NCBI RefSeq assembly: GCF_009296265.1
Contig: NZ_WBJS01000001.1
Span: forward strand, 434,001 to 498,000
From: Thioclava sp. JE_KL1
Lineage (GTDB): Bacteria > Pseudomonadota > Alphaproteobacteria > Rhodobacterales > Rhodobacteraceae
Direction of reading: 5' to 3'
Length of the DNA: 64,000 bases
Made by a program: the position numbers and the translations under genes. How positions within the stretch are numbered: position 1 is the stretch's first letter; each line of letters opens with the position of its first letter. Below are positions 40,091 through 48,371 of this stretch, one piece after another. The notes below the pieces were generated by a model. It had not been told where the DNA came from. It was given only the letters and a program-made list of their open reading frames with translations, and did no database searches.

Positions 40091-40890
40091 GCGAGCAGCT
40101 TTCCGAGATCGAAGCGCGGATCGGCAGCATCCGCACGCTCGCCTCGGTGATCCGGGCGATGCGCGCCATCGCGGGCGCGCGCGTGCGTCAGACAGAGGGA
40201 GAGCTTGCCTCGGTGGATCTGCATGCGGCGACGGTGAGCCGTGCGCTCGACCGGGTCCTGTCGCTCGCGCCCACACCGCCGAAACCCGAAGGGCCGCCGC
40301 TCACGGTCCTGTTTCTGGCCGAGCAGGGCTTTGCGGGATCGTTCAACGCCCGGCTTCTGAGCGAGCTGGGCACGCCGCCCGGCGGCCTCGTCGTTGTCGG
40401 CACGCGGGGCGCTTCGCTGGCCGCCGAGCAGGGGCTGAGCGCGCTTGCGCAGTTCCCCCTGCCCTCGCACGGCCCGGCGGTTCCGCCCTTCGCCGACCGG
40501 CTGGCCGAGACGCTGCTGCAACTGGCCGGGCGCGCCCCGATCGACGCCTTCTACGCTCAGACGGAGGATGGCAGCTGGAAGGCTCGCCGTCGCCGTATCT
40601 TCCCCCGCCCGACCCGGTCGACCCCGCCGCCAAGCCAGCCGCCCCTGCTGACGCTGCCGCCCGCGCAGCTTTGCGCGTCGCTCTTTGCCGAGCTGCTGCA
40701 TGCGGAGCTGTGCCGCGTGGCGTTGCATGCCACGGCGGCGGAAAACACCGCCCGGATGCTCGCCATGGCCTCCGCTCAGGGGATGACCGAACGCAAACTC
40801 GACGCGCTGCAACAGACCGCGCGAATTTCGCGACAAGAGTCGGTGACGACCGAGATTCTGGAGCTTTCGGCGGGTGTCACGTCCAGCTGA
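40087..40890 (+). CDS. atpG: N-ATPase F1 subunit gamma
   Basis: The 267-residue central stalk has the N-terminal helix with [19 protein letters not shown] and a matching C-terminal helix ([19 protein letters not shown]). The central domain ([18 protein letters not shown]) is typical. The protein is diverged and shorter than housekeeping gamma, as usual in N-ATPases. It is the last gene of the operon. Confidence 0.9.
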   Translation: MSEQLSEIEARIGSIRTLASVIRAMRAIAGARVRQTEGELASVDLHAATVSRALDRVLSLAPTPPKPEGPPLTVLFLAEQGFAGSFNARLLSELGTPPGGLVVVGTRGASLAAEQGLSALAQFPLPSHGPAVPPFADRLAETLLQLAGRAPIDAFYAQTEDGSWKARRRRIFPRPTRSTPPPSQPPLLTLPPAQLCASLFAELLHAELCRVALHATAAENTARMLAMASAQGMTERKLDALQQTARISRQESVTTEILELSAGVTSS

Positions 40891-40945
40891 GTTGAGCCCC
40901 CCACAACCCCGGCACGCACACGCATCGCTTGAAAAGCGCGCCCGC

Positions 40946-41908
40946 ATGCAACAAGACTTGGGCTCGAGCAGAAACGAGGCCGATGTGACGCAAGAGATGT
41001 CCCCCGAGGCGCAACCCGGGTCGGGAGATGACCCGATCGACATGCGGATCATGGCGATTTTTCCCGAGCTGACCCCCAGCGAGAAACGCCTTGCCGAGGT
41101 CGTGCTCGAAGCGCAATCGACGCTGTCGAGCTATACGGCTGCGGAGCTGGCCGAGAGCGCGGGGATTTCCTCGGCCACGGCGGCGCGTTTCTTCAAGCGG
41201 CTGGGCTATCGCAATTACAACGAAGCGCGGCTGCATTCGCGGCGCAACGGAAGCTGGGGCTCGCCGCTGAGCGAGTTGAGCGACGGCACCACGCCGGGGC
41301 AACTGGCCGATCACTTCGCGCAGGATATGCAGAACCTGACCCGCAGCACCGAGATCCTCTCGGAAGAGGCGGTCGCCGACGCGGTCGAACACCTCGCCTC
41401 GGCGCGCCGGATCTGGGTTCTAGGCTATCGGAACTCGCGGGCGCTCGCCATCTATGCCCGCGCCTTGCTGCTCAATCTGAAATCGGACGTGCAGCTACTG
41501 CCCTATGAGGGCGCGTCGCTTGCCGAGGATGTCGCGGGGTTCGCGCCGGGCGATGTGCTGCTGGCGATCGGGCTGCGCCGCAGACCGCGGGCGCTGGGAG
41601 AGGTGATGACCGTCGCGCGCGAGGCGGGCATCCCGACGATCCTGATCGGCGACCCCACCGTGGCGCAGACCGCACGGCACGCGACGATCACCCTGCGCTG
41701 CCACAATCGCGGGCAAGGCATCTTCGACAGCACGGTCGTCGCGATGAGCCTGATCAACTTCCTCTGCTCGAGCCTGGTGGACTCGCTGGGCCCCGAAGTG
41801 CGCGCCCGACTCGCCCGGATCGAAGACCTTCATGCGCGTTTCGACGACCTCGGACCGCCCCCGGAGAGCCTTGAGGCGCTCACCAAGGCTGCAAAACAGG
41901 GCAAATAG
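40946..41908 (+). CDS. RpiR/MurR-family transcriptional regulator
   Basis: The 320-residue regulator has an N-terminal HTH_6 domain (FPELTPSEKRLAEVVL, then TAAELAESAGISSATAARFFKRLGY) and a C-terminal SIS sugar-phosphate-type ligand domain (IWVLGYRNSRALAIYARALL). It lies just before a transporter and catabolic operon on the same strand, and a pair of inverted repeats follows at 41935-41980. It is therefore the likely local regulator. The start is uncertain: ATG 40946 has a weak ribosome site, and GTG 40985 or ATG 41000 are alternatives. SIS regulators normally bind sugar phosphates; here the effector may be an amino-acid derivative. Confidence 0.87.
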   Translation: MQQDLGSSRNEADVTQEMSPEAQPGSGDDPIDMRIMAIFPELTPSEKRLAEVVLEAQSTLSSYTAAELAESAGISSATAARFFKRLGYRNYNEARLHSRRNGSWGSPLSELSDGTTPGQLADHFAQDMQNLTRSTEILSEEAVADAVEHLASARRIWVLGYRNSRALAIYARALLLNLKSDVQLLPYEGASLAEDVAGFAPGDVLLAIGLRRRPRALGEVMTVAREAGIPTILIGDPTVAQTARHATITLRCHNRGQGIFDSTVVAMSLINFLCSSLVDSLGPEVRARLARIEDLHARFDDLGPPPESLEALTKAAKQGK

Positions 41909-41934
41909 CGCCTAAAAACTGCGCATGGCCCAGA

Positions 41935-41950
41935 TGAAAGCGTATTTTCA
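41935..41950. promoter_or_regulatory. Operator-like inverted repeat 1, TGAAA-N6-TTTCA
   Basis: Perfect 5-bp arms around six bases, in the AT-rich gap between the RpiR gene and the ABC transporter operon. A second copy starts exactly 30 bp downstream. The pair is a good candidate for the RpiR binding site. Confidence 0.6.
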
Positions 41951-41964
41951 TTTTTAACGTTTTG

Positions 41965-41980
41965 TGAAATAATTCTTTCC
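41965..41980. promoter_or_regulatory. Operator-like inverted repeat 2, TGAAA-N6-TTTCC
   Basis: This has the same GAAA-N6-TTTC core as the first site, starting 30 bp (about three helical turns) downstream and 44 bp before the substrate-binding protein ATG. Same-face spacing suggests cooperative binding by a dimer-of-dimers regulator. Confidence 0.6.
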
Positions 41981-42023
41981 TGCGAAGGTGACCTCGCCAT
42001 CTCATGCAGCGAAAGGATATGCC

Positions 42024-43091
42024 ATGGATCGCCGACTATTCCTGAAATCTGCGCTTGCGGGCACCGCTCTCGGGGCGTTCGGCCCGGCGGGACGAGCGCT
42101 GGCCGCGACCGACCTTCTGTGGATGACCTGGGAGAACCTCGCGAAAGACGACTATCTCGCGCCCTTCCTCGACAGCCATGACGTCGACCTGACGAAGACC
42201 TTCATCGGCACCGATGACGAGCAATTCGCGAAACTGCGCGCCGGCGGGGCCTCCTCGGTGGACCTGATCACGCCCGGTCTCGACAAGGTTTCCTACTATA
42301 CCGCCTCGGACCTTCTGCAGCCGATCGACTTCGACAAGGTGCCGAACGCGAAGCTTCTCTACGACACGTTCAAGAAGACCGATCTGGGCAAGACGGACGG
42401 TCAGACCTACGGCATCCCCTTCTATTGGGGCATCAACCCGATCGTCTACCGCGCCGACCTGATGGATGAAGAGCCCGATTGGTCCGTCTTCTTCGAGGGC
42501 GACAAATACAACGGCAAGCTCGCGATGCGCGACTACGCGCTCGAAGGGATCATGATCGCCGCGATGTATCTGGGCATTCCGCGCGACGAAATGTTCACGA
42601 TGGACGACAAGCAGCTCGCCGAAGTGAAAAAGGTGCTGATGATCCAGAAGAGCAAGCTGCGCACCTACTGGAACTCCATCGGCGACCTGACCAACCTGTT
42701 CGCGACCGGCGAAGTGGTCTGCGCCTTCTCCTGGGTGCCGCCCTATTACGACCTGAAGGAAAAGGGTCTCGAGATGGGCATGGCCAAACCCAAGCAGGGC
42801 GTCATCGGCTGGTGCGACACGATTGCCGTGCCCAAAGGCGTCGAGGGCGCGCGCCGGGACTCGGTCTTCGAACTGGTGAACTACCTGCTCGGCCCGACTT
42901 ACGGCAAAATGCTCGCCTATGGCGGTCCTTATGCGCAATCGACCTCCGCCGCGCGCGACGAGATCGACGAAGCCCAGCAGGAAAAGATCTTCATCAAGGA
43001 CCTGTCGGTGATGGATAACTTCGTCTGGAAGCAAAATCCGCCGCGCTACAACGACTGGGTCGCACTCTGGAACGAAGTGAAGGCCAGCTAA
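42024..43091 (+). CDS. Substrate-binding protein of a polyamine-type ABC importer
   Basis: The 355-residue exported protein resembles PotD/PotF-type receptors. The leader MDRRLFLKSALAGTALGAF is Tat-like. The mature part shows the family elements DLITPGLDKVSYY, YGIPFYWGINPIVYR and GPYAQSTSA. It starts an operon with ATPase, two permeases and three amino-acid-type catabolic enzymes. The ligand is therefore more likely a diamino acid, or a carbamoyl form of one, than putrescine itself; that is inference. GAAAGGA precedes the ATG at 42024. Confidence 0.88.
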   Translation: MDRRLFLKSALAGTALGAFGPAGRALAATDLLWMTWENLAKDDYLAPFLDSHDVDLTKTFIGTDDEQFAKLRAGGASSVDLITPGLDKVSYYTASDLLQPIDFDKVPNAKLLYDTFKKTDLGKTDGQTYGIPFYWGINPIVYRADLMDEEPDWSVFFEGDKYNGKLAMRDYALEGIMIAAMYLGIPRDEMFTMDDKQLAEVKKVLMIQKSKLRTYWNSIGDLTNLFATGEVVCAFSWVPPYYDLKEKGLEMGMAKPKQGVIGWCDTIAVPKGVEGARRDSVFELVNYLLGPTYGKMLAYGGPYAQSTSAARDEIDEAQQEKIFIKDLSVMDNFVWKQNPPRYNDWVALWNEVKAS

Positions 43092-43093
43092 GA

Positions 43094-44212
43094 ATGACCG
43101 AGGCAGGTTCCGGGCCGACGGGTGGGCAGGGGCAGACAATGCCCCTGCTCCGCGCGCGTGCCCTGTGTAAGACTTATGGCACCGTGCAGGCCGTGCGCGG
43201 TGTGAATTTCCGGCTCGACGAGAATTCCTACGTCACGCTGCTGGGGCCTTCGGGCTGCGGCAAGACCTCGATCCTGCGCATGATCGGCGGGTTCGAGGAG
43301 GTGAGCGAGGGGATGCTCGAGCTCGACGGCAAGAAGATCAACGACGTTTCCGCAAGCGCCCGCCCGATCAACACCGTCTTCCAGAGCTACGCCCTCTTCC
43401 CGCATCTGAGCGTGCTGGAGAACGTGGGCTTCGGCCTGCGCTACAAGGGGCTGAGCCGCAAGGAAGAGCGCGAAAAGGCCCGCGCTGCGCTGGAAACCGT
43501 GCAGATGACCGCGATGGCCGACCGCCGACCGCGCCAGCTCTCGGGCGGGCAGCAACAGCGCGTGGCGCTGGCCCGCGCGATTGCCAACGAGCCGCGCCTG
43601 CTGCTGCTGGACGAGCCGCTTTCCGCGCTCGACCGGCGGATGCGCAAGGACATGCAGATCGAGCTGAAAGACCTGCAGCGTCGGCTGAAAATGACCTTTC
43701 TCCATGTCACCCACGATCAGGAAGAGGCCTTCGCGCTCTCGGACTGGATCATCGTGATGCGTGACGGGATCATCGAACAACAAGGCGCGCCGGATACGAT
43801 CTATCGCCGCCCCGAGACCGCCTATGTGGCCGATTTCATCGGTGGCGCGGCCTGCGTGCCGGGCAAGATCACCGACACCGCCATCGGGGCTTATGAGATC
43901 GAGACCCCTCTGGGACAGTTCGCGACACCCGGCGTGCGCGGCCTCAAAGCCGGCTCCCCCGCCGTGCTCTGCCTGCGCCCCGAGCAACTGTTCCTCGACC
44001 CGCAGGGCCGGATTTCCGCGCGCGTGACCCACGCCGTCTATCGCGGCGCGGAGTGGCTGGTGGAAGCCGAGGCCGCGGGCATCACGCTGGCGCTGACCGT
44101 TGGCCATGACGACGTGCCCGAGATCGGTGCGGAGATCCGCATCGGCTTTGACCCCGCGCAGGTCTGGATCGCGCGGACCGAGGCCGAACAAGCGACGGGA
44201 GCCAAGCCATGA
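43094..44212 (+). CDS. ABC transporter ATP-binding protein (PotA-like)
   Basis: The 372-residue ATPase has Walker A GPSGCGKTS, the Q-loop in FQSYALFPHL, the signature LSGGQQQRVALARAI, Walker B LLLLDEPLSALD and H-loop VTHDQEEA. A C-terminal TOBE_2 regulatory domain follows, as in PotA/spermidine-type importers. It begins 2 bp after the binding-protein stop and overlaps the first permease by ATGA. Confidence 0.93.
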   Translation: MTEAGSGPTGGQGQTMPLLRARALCKTYGTVQAVRGVNFRLDENSYVTLLGPSGCGKTSILRMIGGFEEVSEGMLELDGKKINDVSASARPINTVFQSYALFPHLSVLENVGFGLRYKGLSRKEEREKARAALETVQMTAMADRRPRQLSGGQQQRVALARAIANEPRLLLLDEPLSALDRRMRKDMQIELKDLQRRLKMTFLHVTHDQEEAFALSDWIIVMRDGIIEQQGAPDTIYRRPETAYVADFIGGAACVPGKITDTAIGAYEIETPLGQFATPGVRGLKAGSPAVLCLRPEQLFLDPQGRISARVTHAVYRGAEWLVEAEAAGITLALTVGHDDVPEIGAEIRIGFDPAQVWIARTEAEQATGAKP

Positions 44213-45060
44213 GCCTGCGAGTCGGCACGCTCCTCGCCGCCCCGGTGACGGCCTTCCTGCTGGCGCTTTGCGTGGCGCCGCTGCTGATCCTGTTCGCCTA
44301 CAGCTTCTTCCGCGTCGATTTCGTCGCGATCTCCTACGACCCGTCTTTCGCGAATTATGCAAAGATCGCGGGCTCGGCGACCTATCGCGGGCTGATCCTG
44401 AAAGCCTTCGGCTCGGGCGCGCTCGTCGTCGCGATCACCGCCGTGATCGGCTACCCGGTCGCGTGGTTCCTCGCAAAACGTGCAGGCGCGATGAAATCCG
44501 CGCTGCTGACGCTGCTGCTCGTGCCGCTTTATTCCGGCGACTTGGTGCGGGTGTTTGCGTGGCGCGTACTGCTCGGGGCCGAAGGGGTGATCAACCGCTC
44601 GCTGATCTGGGCAGGTGTCACCGACGCGCCCATTCAGGGGCTACTGTTCTCGCCCCTCGCGACCCATATCGCGCTGACCTACAACTACCTGCCCTTCATG
44701 GTGATCGGGCTGTGGCTCGCCTTCGAGAGCCTCGATGACGCGTGGCTGGAAGCCGCCGCCGATCTGGGTGCGCGCAGCCCCAGCCGCTTTGCCCGCGTAA
44801 CCCTGCCGCTGACCTTCCCCGGCCTCGTGGCGGGCGGGCTGATGGTCTTCGTGATGGTGGTCGGCGATTACCTCACGCCGCAGCTGCTGGGCGGGGCCTC
44901 GGGGATCACCGTGATCTCGGCGATCAACGACCTCTTCGGGACCGCCTTCGACTGGCCGCTAGGCTCGGCCATCGCCTGGACGATGCTCGCGATCCTGATG
45001 GCTTTCTTCGCCGTGGGCGCGATGCTGATCCGTCGCTCCAGCCTTGTGGGAGGGTCCTGA
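44209..45060 (+). CDS. ABC transporter permease (PotB-like)
   Basis: The 283-residue inner-membrane permease has about six helices and the EAA coupling motif EAAADLGARSPSRFARVTLPL near residue 185, which docks on the ATPase. It pairs with the next permease to form the channel. Confidence 0.92.
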   Translation: MSLRVGTLLAAPVTAFLLALCVAPLLILFAYSFFRVDFVAISYDPSFANYAKIAGSATYRGLILKAFGSGALVVAITAVIGYPVAWFLAKRAGAMKSALLTLLLVPLYSGDLVRVFAWRVLLGAEGVINRSLIWAGVTDAPIQGLLFSPLATHIALTYNYLPFMVIGLWLAFESLDDAWLEAAADLGARSPSRFARVTLPLTFPGLVAGGLMVFVMVVGDYLTPQLLGGASGITVISAINDLFGTAFDWPLGSAIAWTMLAILMAFFAVGAMLIRRSSLVGGS

Positions 45061-45061
45061 C

Positions 45062-45838
45062 ATGTCGCGACTCTCCACGCTTTGGGTCTGGGCGGTCTTC
45101 GCCTTCATGTATCTGCCGATCGCGATGATCGCGCTGTTTTCGGTCAACGATTCCAAGATCATGTCGCTGCCGTTTTCGGGCTTCACCCTGAAATGGTATG
45201 CCGAGGTGATGGGCGACGGACGTCTGGGCGGGGGCTTCCTGACCACGCTGAGCGTCGCCTTCCCCGTCGCGATCTGCGCGACGCTTCTGGGCGGGCTCGC
45301 AGCGCTTGCGATCAGCTTCTACCCGATGCGCGGACGCGGCATCTTCGCGGTACTGCTGCTCGCGCCCTTTCTGATCCCGAAGCTGATCCTCGCCGTGGCG
45401 CAGCTGATCATGTTCAACGAGACCGGGGTGGAGCGCAGCCTGCTCACCGTGATCGCCGCGCAGACGGTGATCGTGCTGCCCTTCTCGACGCTGGTGATCG
45501 CCTCGGTGCTGATCCGGATCGACCGCGGGCTGCTGGAAGCCGCCGCCGATCTGGGGGCCTCGGGCCTCTCGGCCTTCCGCCGGGTGGTGCTGCCGCTGAT
45601 GGCGAACGGGCTGATGGCGTCGTGGGTCGTGGCCTTCGTGCTGTCCTCGGCCGAATACGTCCTGACCGCTTTCGTCTCGGGCCGCGCGCAACCGCTTTCG
45701 GTGCTCGTCGCCTCCGACTTCCGCTTCGCGCTCTCTCCCTCACTCAACGCGCTCGCCGTGATGATCGTCTTCGGCAACATCGCCCTCGTGGCGCTGGCCG
45801 AGCTGATCCGCCGCCGCGCCTCCAAGACAGGGGCCTGA
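45062..45838 (+). CDS. ABC transporter permease (PotC-like)
   Basis: The 258-residue permease begins with VFAFMYLPIAMIALFSVN, a typical PotC-type first helix. Its EAA motif is EAAADLGASGLSAFRRVVLPL. The start at 45062 lies one base after the previous stop. It completes the importer and is followed closely by the diaminopropionate ammonia-lyase gene. Confidence 0.92.
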   Translation: MSRLSTLWVWAVFAFMYLPIAMIALFSVNDSKIMSLPFSGFTLKWYAEVMGDGRLGGGFLTTLSVAFPVAICATLLGGLAALAISFYPMRGRGIFAVLLLAPFLIPKLILAVAQLIMFNETGVERSLLTVIAAQTVIVLPFSTLVIASVLIRIDRGLLEAAADLGASGLSAFRRVVLPLMANGLMASWVVAFVLSSAEYVLTAFVSGRAQPLSVLVASDFRFALSPSLNALAVMIVFGNIALVALAELIRRRASKTGA

Positions 45839-45867
45839 GCGCGATGACCAACCACAAGGACCCTACC

Positions 45868-47103
45868 ATGATTTTCGAAAATGCCCTCGGAGAGGGGCAA
45901 TCCAACGAGCTCATTCTGAACCCGCATTACGACGCCGCGAAAGGCTATGGGCCCAAGCAGGAAGCCGTTCTGAACGACGCGGCATTCGATCTGGCCAAGC
46001 GCACGATTTCTTCGTGGGAAGGCTATGCGCCGACGCCCCTCGTCTCGCTGCCCGCAATGGCGGCAAAGGCAGGCGTGGCCGAGATCCAGTTCAAGGATGA
46101 GGGCGGGCGCTTCGGTCTCGGCAGCTTCAAGGCTTTGGGCGGCGCCTATGCAGTGCTGCGGCTTCTGGCGCGCGAGATCGCGAAGGCCAAGGACATTTCC
46201 GAGCCCAGCGCCGAAGACATCGTGGCGGGCAAATATGCCGATATCGTCTCGCAACTGACCGTCTGCTGCGCGACCGACGGCAATCACGGGCGCTCGGTCG
46301 CATGGGGCGCGCAACGCTTCGGCTGCCGCTGTGTGATCTTCATCCACGCTACGGTCTCGGAGGGCCGCAAGGAAGCGATCGAGGCCTATGGCGCCGAGGT
46401 CCGCCGCTGCGCAGGCAATTACGACGACAGCGTCCGCGAGGCGCAGGAGACCGCAACCCGCGAAGGCTGGTTCGTCGTCTCCGACACCTCCTATCCGGGC
46501 TATACCGAGATTCCGAAAGACGTGATGCAGGGCTACGAACTGATGGCGGCGGAAGCGGCCGATACGCTTGGCACCCCGCCCACCCATATCTTCATCCAGA
46601 CCGGCGTCGGCGGGCTGGCGGCGGCGGTCGCGGCGCAATTCGCGCGCCGCTATGGCCCCGAGGCCCCGCGCGTGATCCTTGCCGATCCCGACCAATCGGC
46701 CTGCTGGCTCGAGACGATCCGCGAAAGCAAACCCACCGCCGTCGAAGGCGATCTCGACACGCTGATGGCGGGTCTGGCCTGCGGCGAGGTCTCGCTGCTG
46801 GCGTGGGACGTGCTGGAGCCCCTGACCTTCGCGGTGATGTCCGTGGCCGACCCGGATGCCGTTGCGGTGATGCGCGCGCTGGCCAATCCCGAGGGGGGCG
46901 ATCCGCCCGTGGCCGCCGGAGAATCCGCCGTGGCGGGGCTCGCCGCCTTCCTTGCCGCCGCCGAGAATGAGGAGGCGCGCGCAGCCCTCGGGATCGACGC
47001 GAACTCGCGCATCCTGTGTTTCGGCACGGAAGGCGACACCGACGCCGCGCTGTTCAAAACCCTCGTCGGCCGCAGCGCTGCTGAAGTTCGGGGCGCGGCA
47101 TGA
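45868..47103 (+). CDS. dpaL: Diaminopropionate ammonia-lyase (DpaL/YgeX family)
   Basis: The 411-residue fold type II PLP enzyme turns D- or L-2,3-diaminopropionate into pyruvate and two ammonia. The PLP lysine is in RFGLGSFKALGGAYA. The diagnostic blocks ATDGNHGRSVAWGAQ, QTGVGGLAAAVAAQF, LMAGLACGE and FGTEGDTD match E. coli YgeX closely. I prefer the ATG at 45868, which has AAGGA 7 bases upstream; an ATG at 45844 would add eight residues but lacks a ribosome site. It overlaps the next gene by ATGA, so it is coupled to the carbamoylase-type hydrolase. Confidence 0.92.
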   Translation: MIFENALGEGQSNELILNPHYDAAKGYGPKQEAVLNDAAFDLAKRTISSWEGYAPTPLVSLPAMAAKAGVAEIQFKDEGGRFGLGSFKALGGAYAVLRLLAREIAKAKDISEPSAEDIVAGKYADIVSQLTVCCATDGNHGRSVAWGAQRFGCRCVIFIHATVSEGRKEAIEAYGAEVRRCAGNYDDSVREAQETATREGWFVVSDTSYPGYTEIPKDVMQGYELMAAEAADTLGTPPTHIFIQTGVGGLAAAVAAQFARRYGPEAPRVILADPDQSACWLETIRESKPTAVEGDLDTLMAGLACGEVSLLAWDVLEPLTFAVMSVADPDAVAVMRALANPEGGDPPVAAGESAVAGLAAFLAAAENEEARAALGIDANSRILCFGTEGDTDAALFKTLVGRSAAEVRGAA

Positions 47104-48371
47104 GTATCGCGATCGACATCGAGCGCCTGATGGCGCGATTGGAGCGGCTGGGACAGATCGGAGCCCTGCCCGGCGGCGGCGTGAAGCGGCTCGCACTTTC
47201 CCCAGAAGACGCCGAAGGCCGCGCCCTCGTGATGCGCTGGATGTGCGACCTCGGGCTCGAGATCACCACGGATGTCATCGGCAATTGCTGGGGCATCCGC
47301 GCGGGCGAGGAAGACGGCCCGCCGGTCGTGATGGGCTCGCATATCGATACGGTCGCGACGGGCGGTCTCTATGACGGCAGCCTCGGCGTGTTGGCCGGGC
47401 TGGAGGTGATCGAGGCGCTCAATGCGGCTGGCGCGCGCACCCGCCGCCCCGTTGCGGTCGCGTTCTTCACCAATGAGGAAGGCGCGCGCTTCGCCCCGGA
47501 CATGATGGGCTCGGGCGTGGCGCAAGGCGCGCTGCCGTTCGACGAGATGCTGGAGGTGGAAGGCATCGACGGGGTGCGCCTGCGCGATGCGCTCGCCGCC
47601 ATCGATGCCGCAGGCCCCGCCCCGGTCGGCGCGCTGAAACCCCATTGCTATCTGGAGCTGCATATCGAACAAGGCCCGGTGCTGGAAACCGAGGAGCTGC
47701 AGATCGGCGTCGTCACCGGCGTGCAGGGCATTTCCTGGACCGAGATCACCGTCACAGGCGCCTCCGCCCATGCGGGCACGACGCCGATGGCGCTGCGCCA
47801 CGATGCAGGCGCGGTGGCGGCACGGATCGCTGTCGAGGCGCAGCAGATCGCTGCAGATCACGGCCCGCCGCAGGTCGCGACCGTGGGGCGTATGCGGGTT
47901 TCGCCCGATCTGGTGAACGTGGTGCCGCAGGAAGCGGTGATGACCGTCGATCTGCGCCATACCGACGAGGCCGTGCTGCAGAAGGCCGAGACCCGGCTTT
48001 GGCGCGCCGCGCAGGATTTCGCACGCGCTGGGGGCTGCGCGATCACCCGCCGGACGCTGGCCCGCTTCGAGCCGGTGGAGTTCGACCCCGCATTGGTGGA
48101 CAGCGTCGAGGCCGCCGCCCATGCGCGCGGTCTGGGCCATCGCCGGATGCCCTCGGGCGCAGGCCATGACGCGCAGATGTTCGCGCCGAACTGCCCTTCG
48201 GCCATGATCTTCGTGCCCTCGCAGGACGGGGTCAGCCACAACATTCACGAATATACCGCCCCCTCGGACATCGCGGGCGGGGCACAGGTGCTGATGGATG
48301 TCGTCTGCCAGCAGGCGGAGCTTCAGGACGCGCCCGAATTTCAAACGATCGAGACAGGACAATTGCCATGA
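47100..48371 (+). CDS. M20-family amidohydrolase (N-carbamoyl-L-amino acid hydrolase / allantoate amidohydrolase type)
   Basis: The 423-residue dinuclear metalloenzyme cleaves ureido or amide bonds and is cytosolic. Metal ligands are visible in MGSHIDTV, YDGSLGVLAG, FFTNEEGARF and HIEQGPVLE, with late SGAGHDAQ and SHNIHEYT. Relatives include L-carbamoylase, beta-ureidopropionase, allantoate amidohydrolase and ureidoglycolate/ureidoglycine enzymes. In E. coli a related peptidase (YgeY) also sits next to the DpaL homologue. Its ATGA overlaps on both sides tie it to dpaL and the D-carbamoylase-like gene, so the likely substrate is a carbamoylated diamino acid. Confidence 0.9.
   Translation: MSIAIDIERLMARLERLGQIGALPGGGVKRLALSPEDAEGRALVMRWMCDLGLEITTDVIGNCWGIRAGEEDGPPVVMGSHIDTVATGGLYDGSLGVLAGLEVIEALNAAGARTRRPVAVAFFTNEEGARFAPDMMGSGVAQGALPFDEMLEVEGIDGVRLRDALAAIDAAGPAPVGALKPHCYLELHIEQGPVLETEELQIGVVTGVQGISWTEITVTGASAHAGTTPMALRHDAGAVAARIAVEAQQIAADHGPPQVATVGRMRVSPDLVNVVPQEAVMTVDLRHTDEAVLQKAETRLWRAAQDFARAGGCAITRRTLARFEPVEFDPALVDSVEAAAHARGLGHRRMPSGAGHDAQMFAPNCPSAMIFVPSQDGVSHNIHEYTAPSDIAGGAQVLMDVVCQQAELQDAPEFQTIETGQLP

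Noticed and set aside
45082-45840. A long N-terminal extension of diaminopropionate ammonia-lyase reading through potC in another frame
   Set aside because: The extension is Arg/Asp-rich, overlaps the whole permease gene, and the lyase family begins near 45868.
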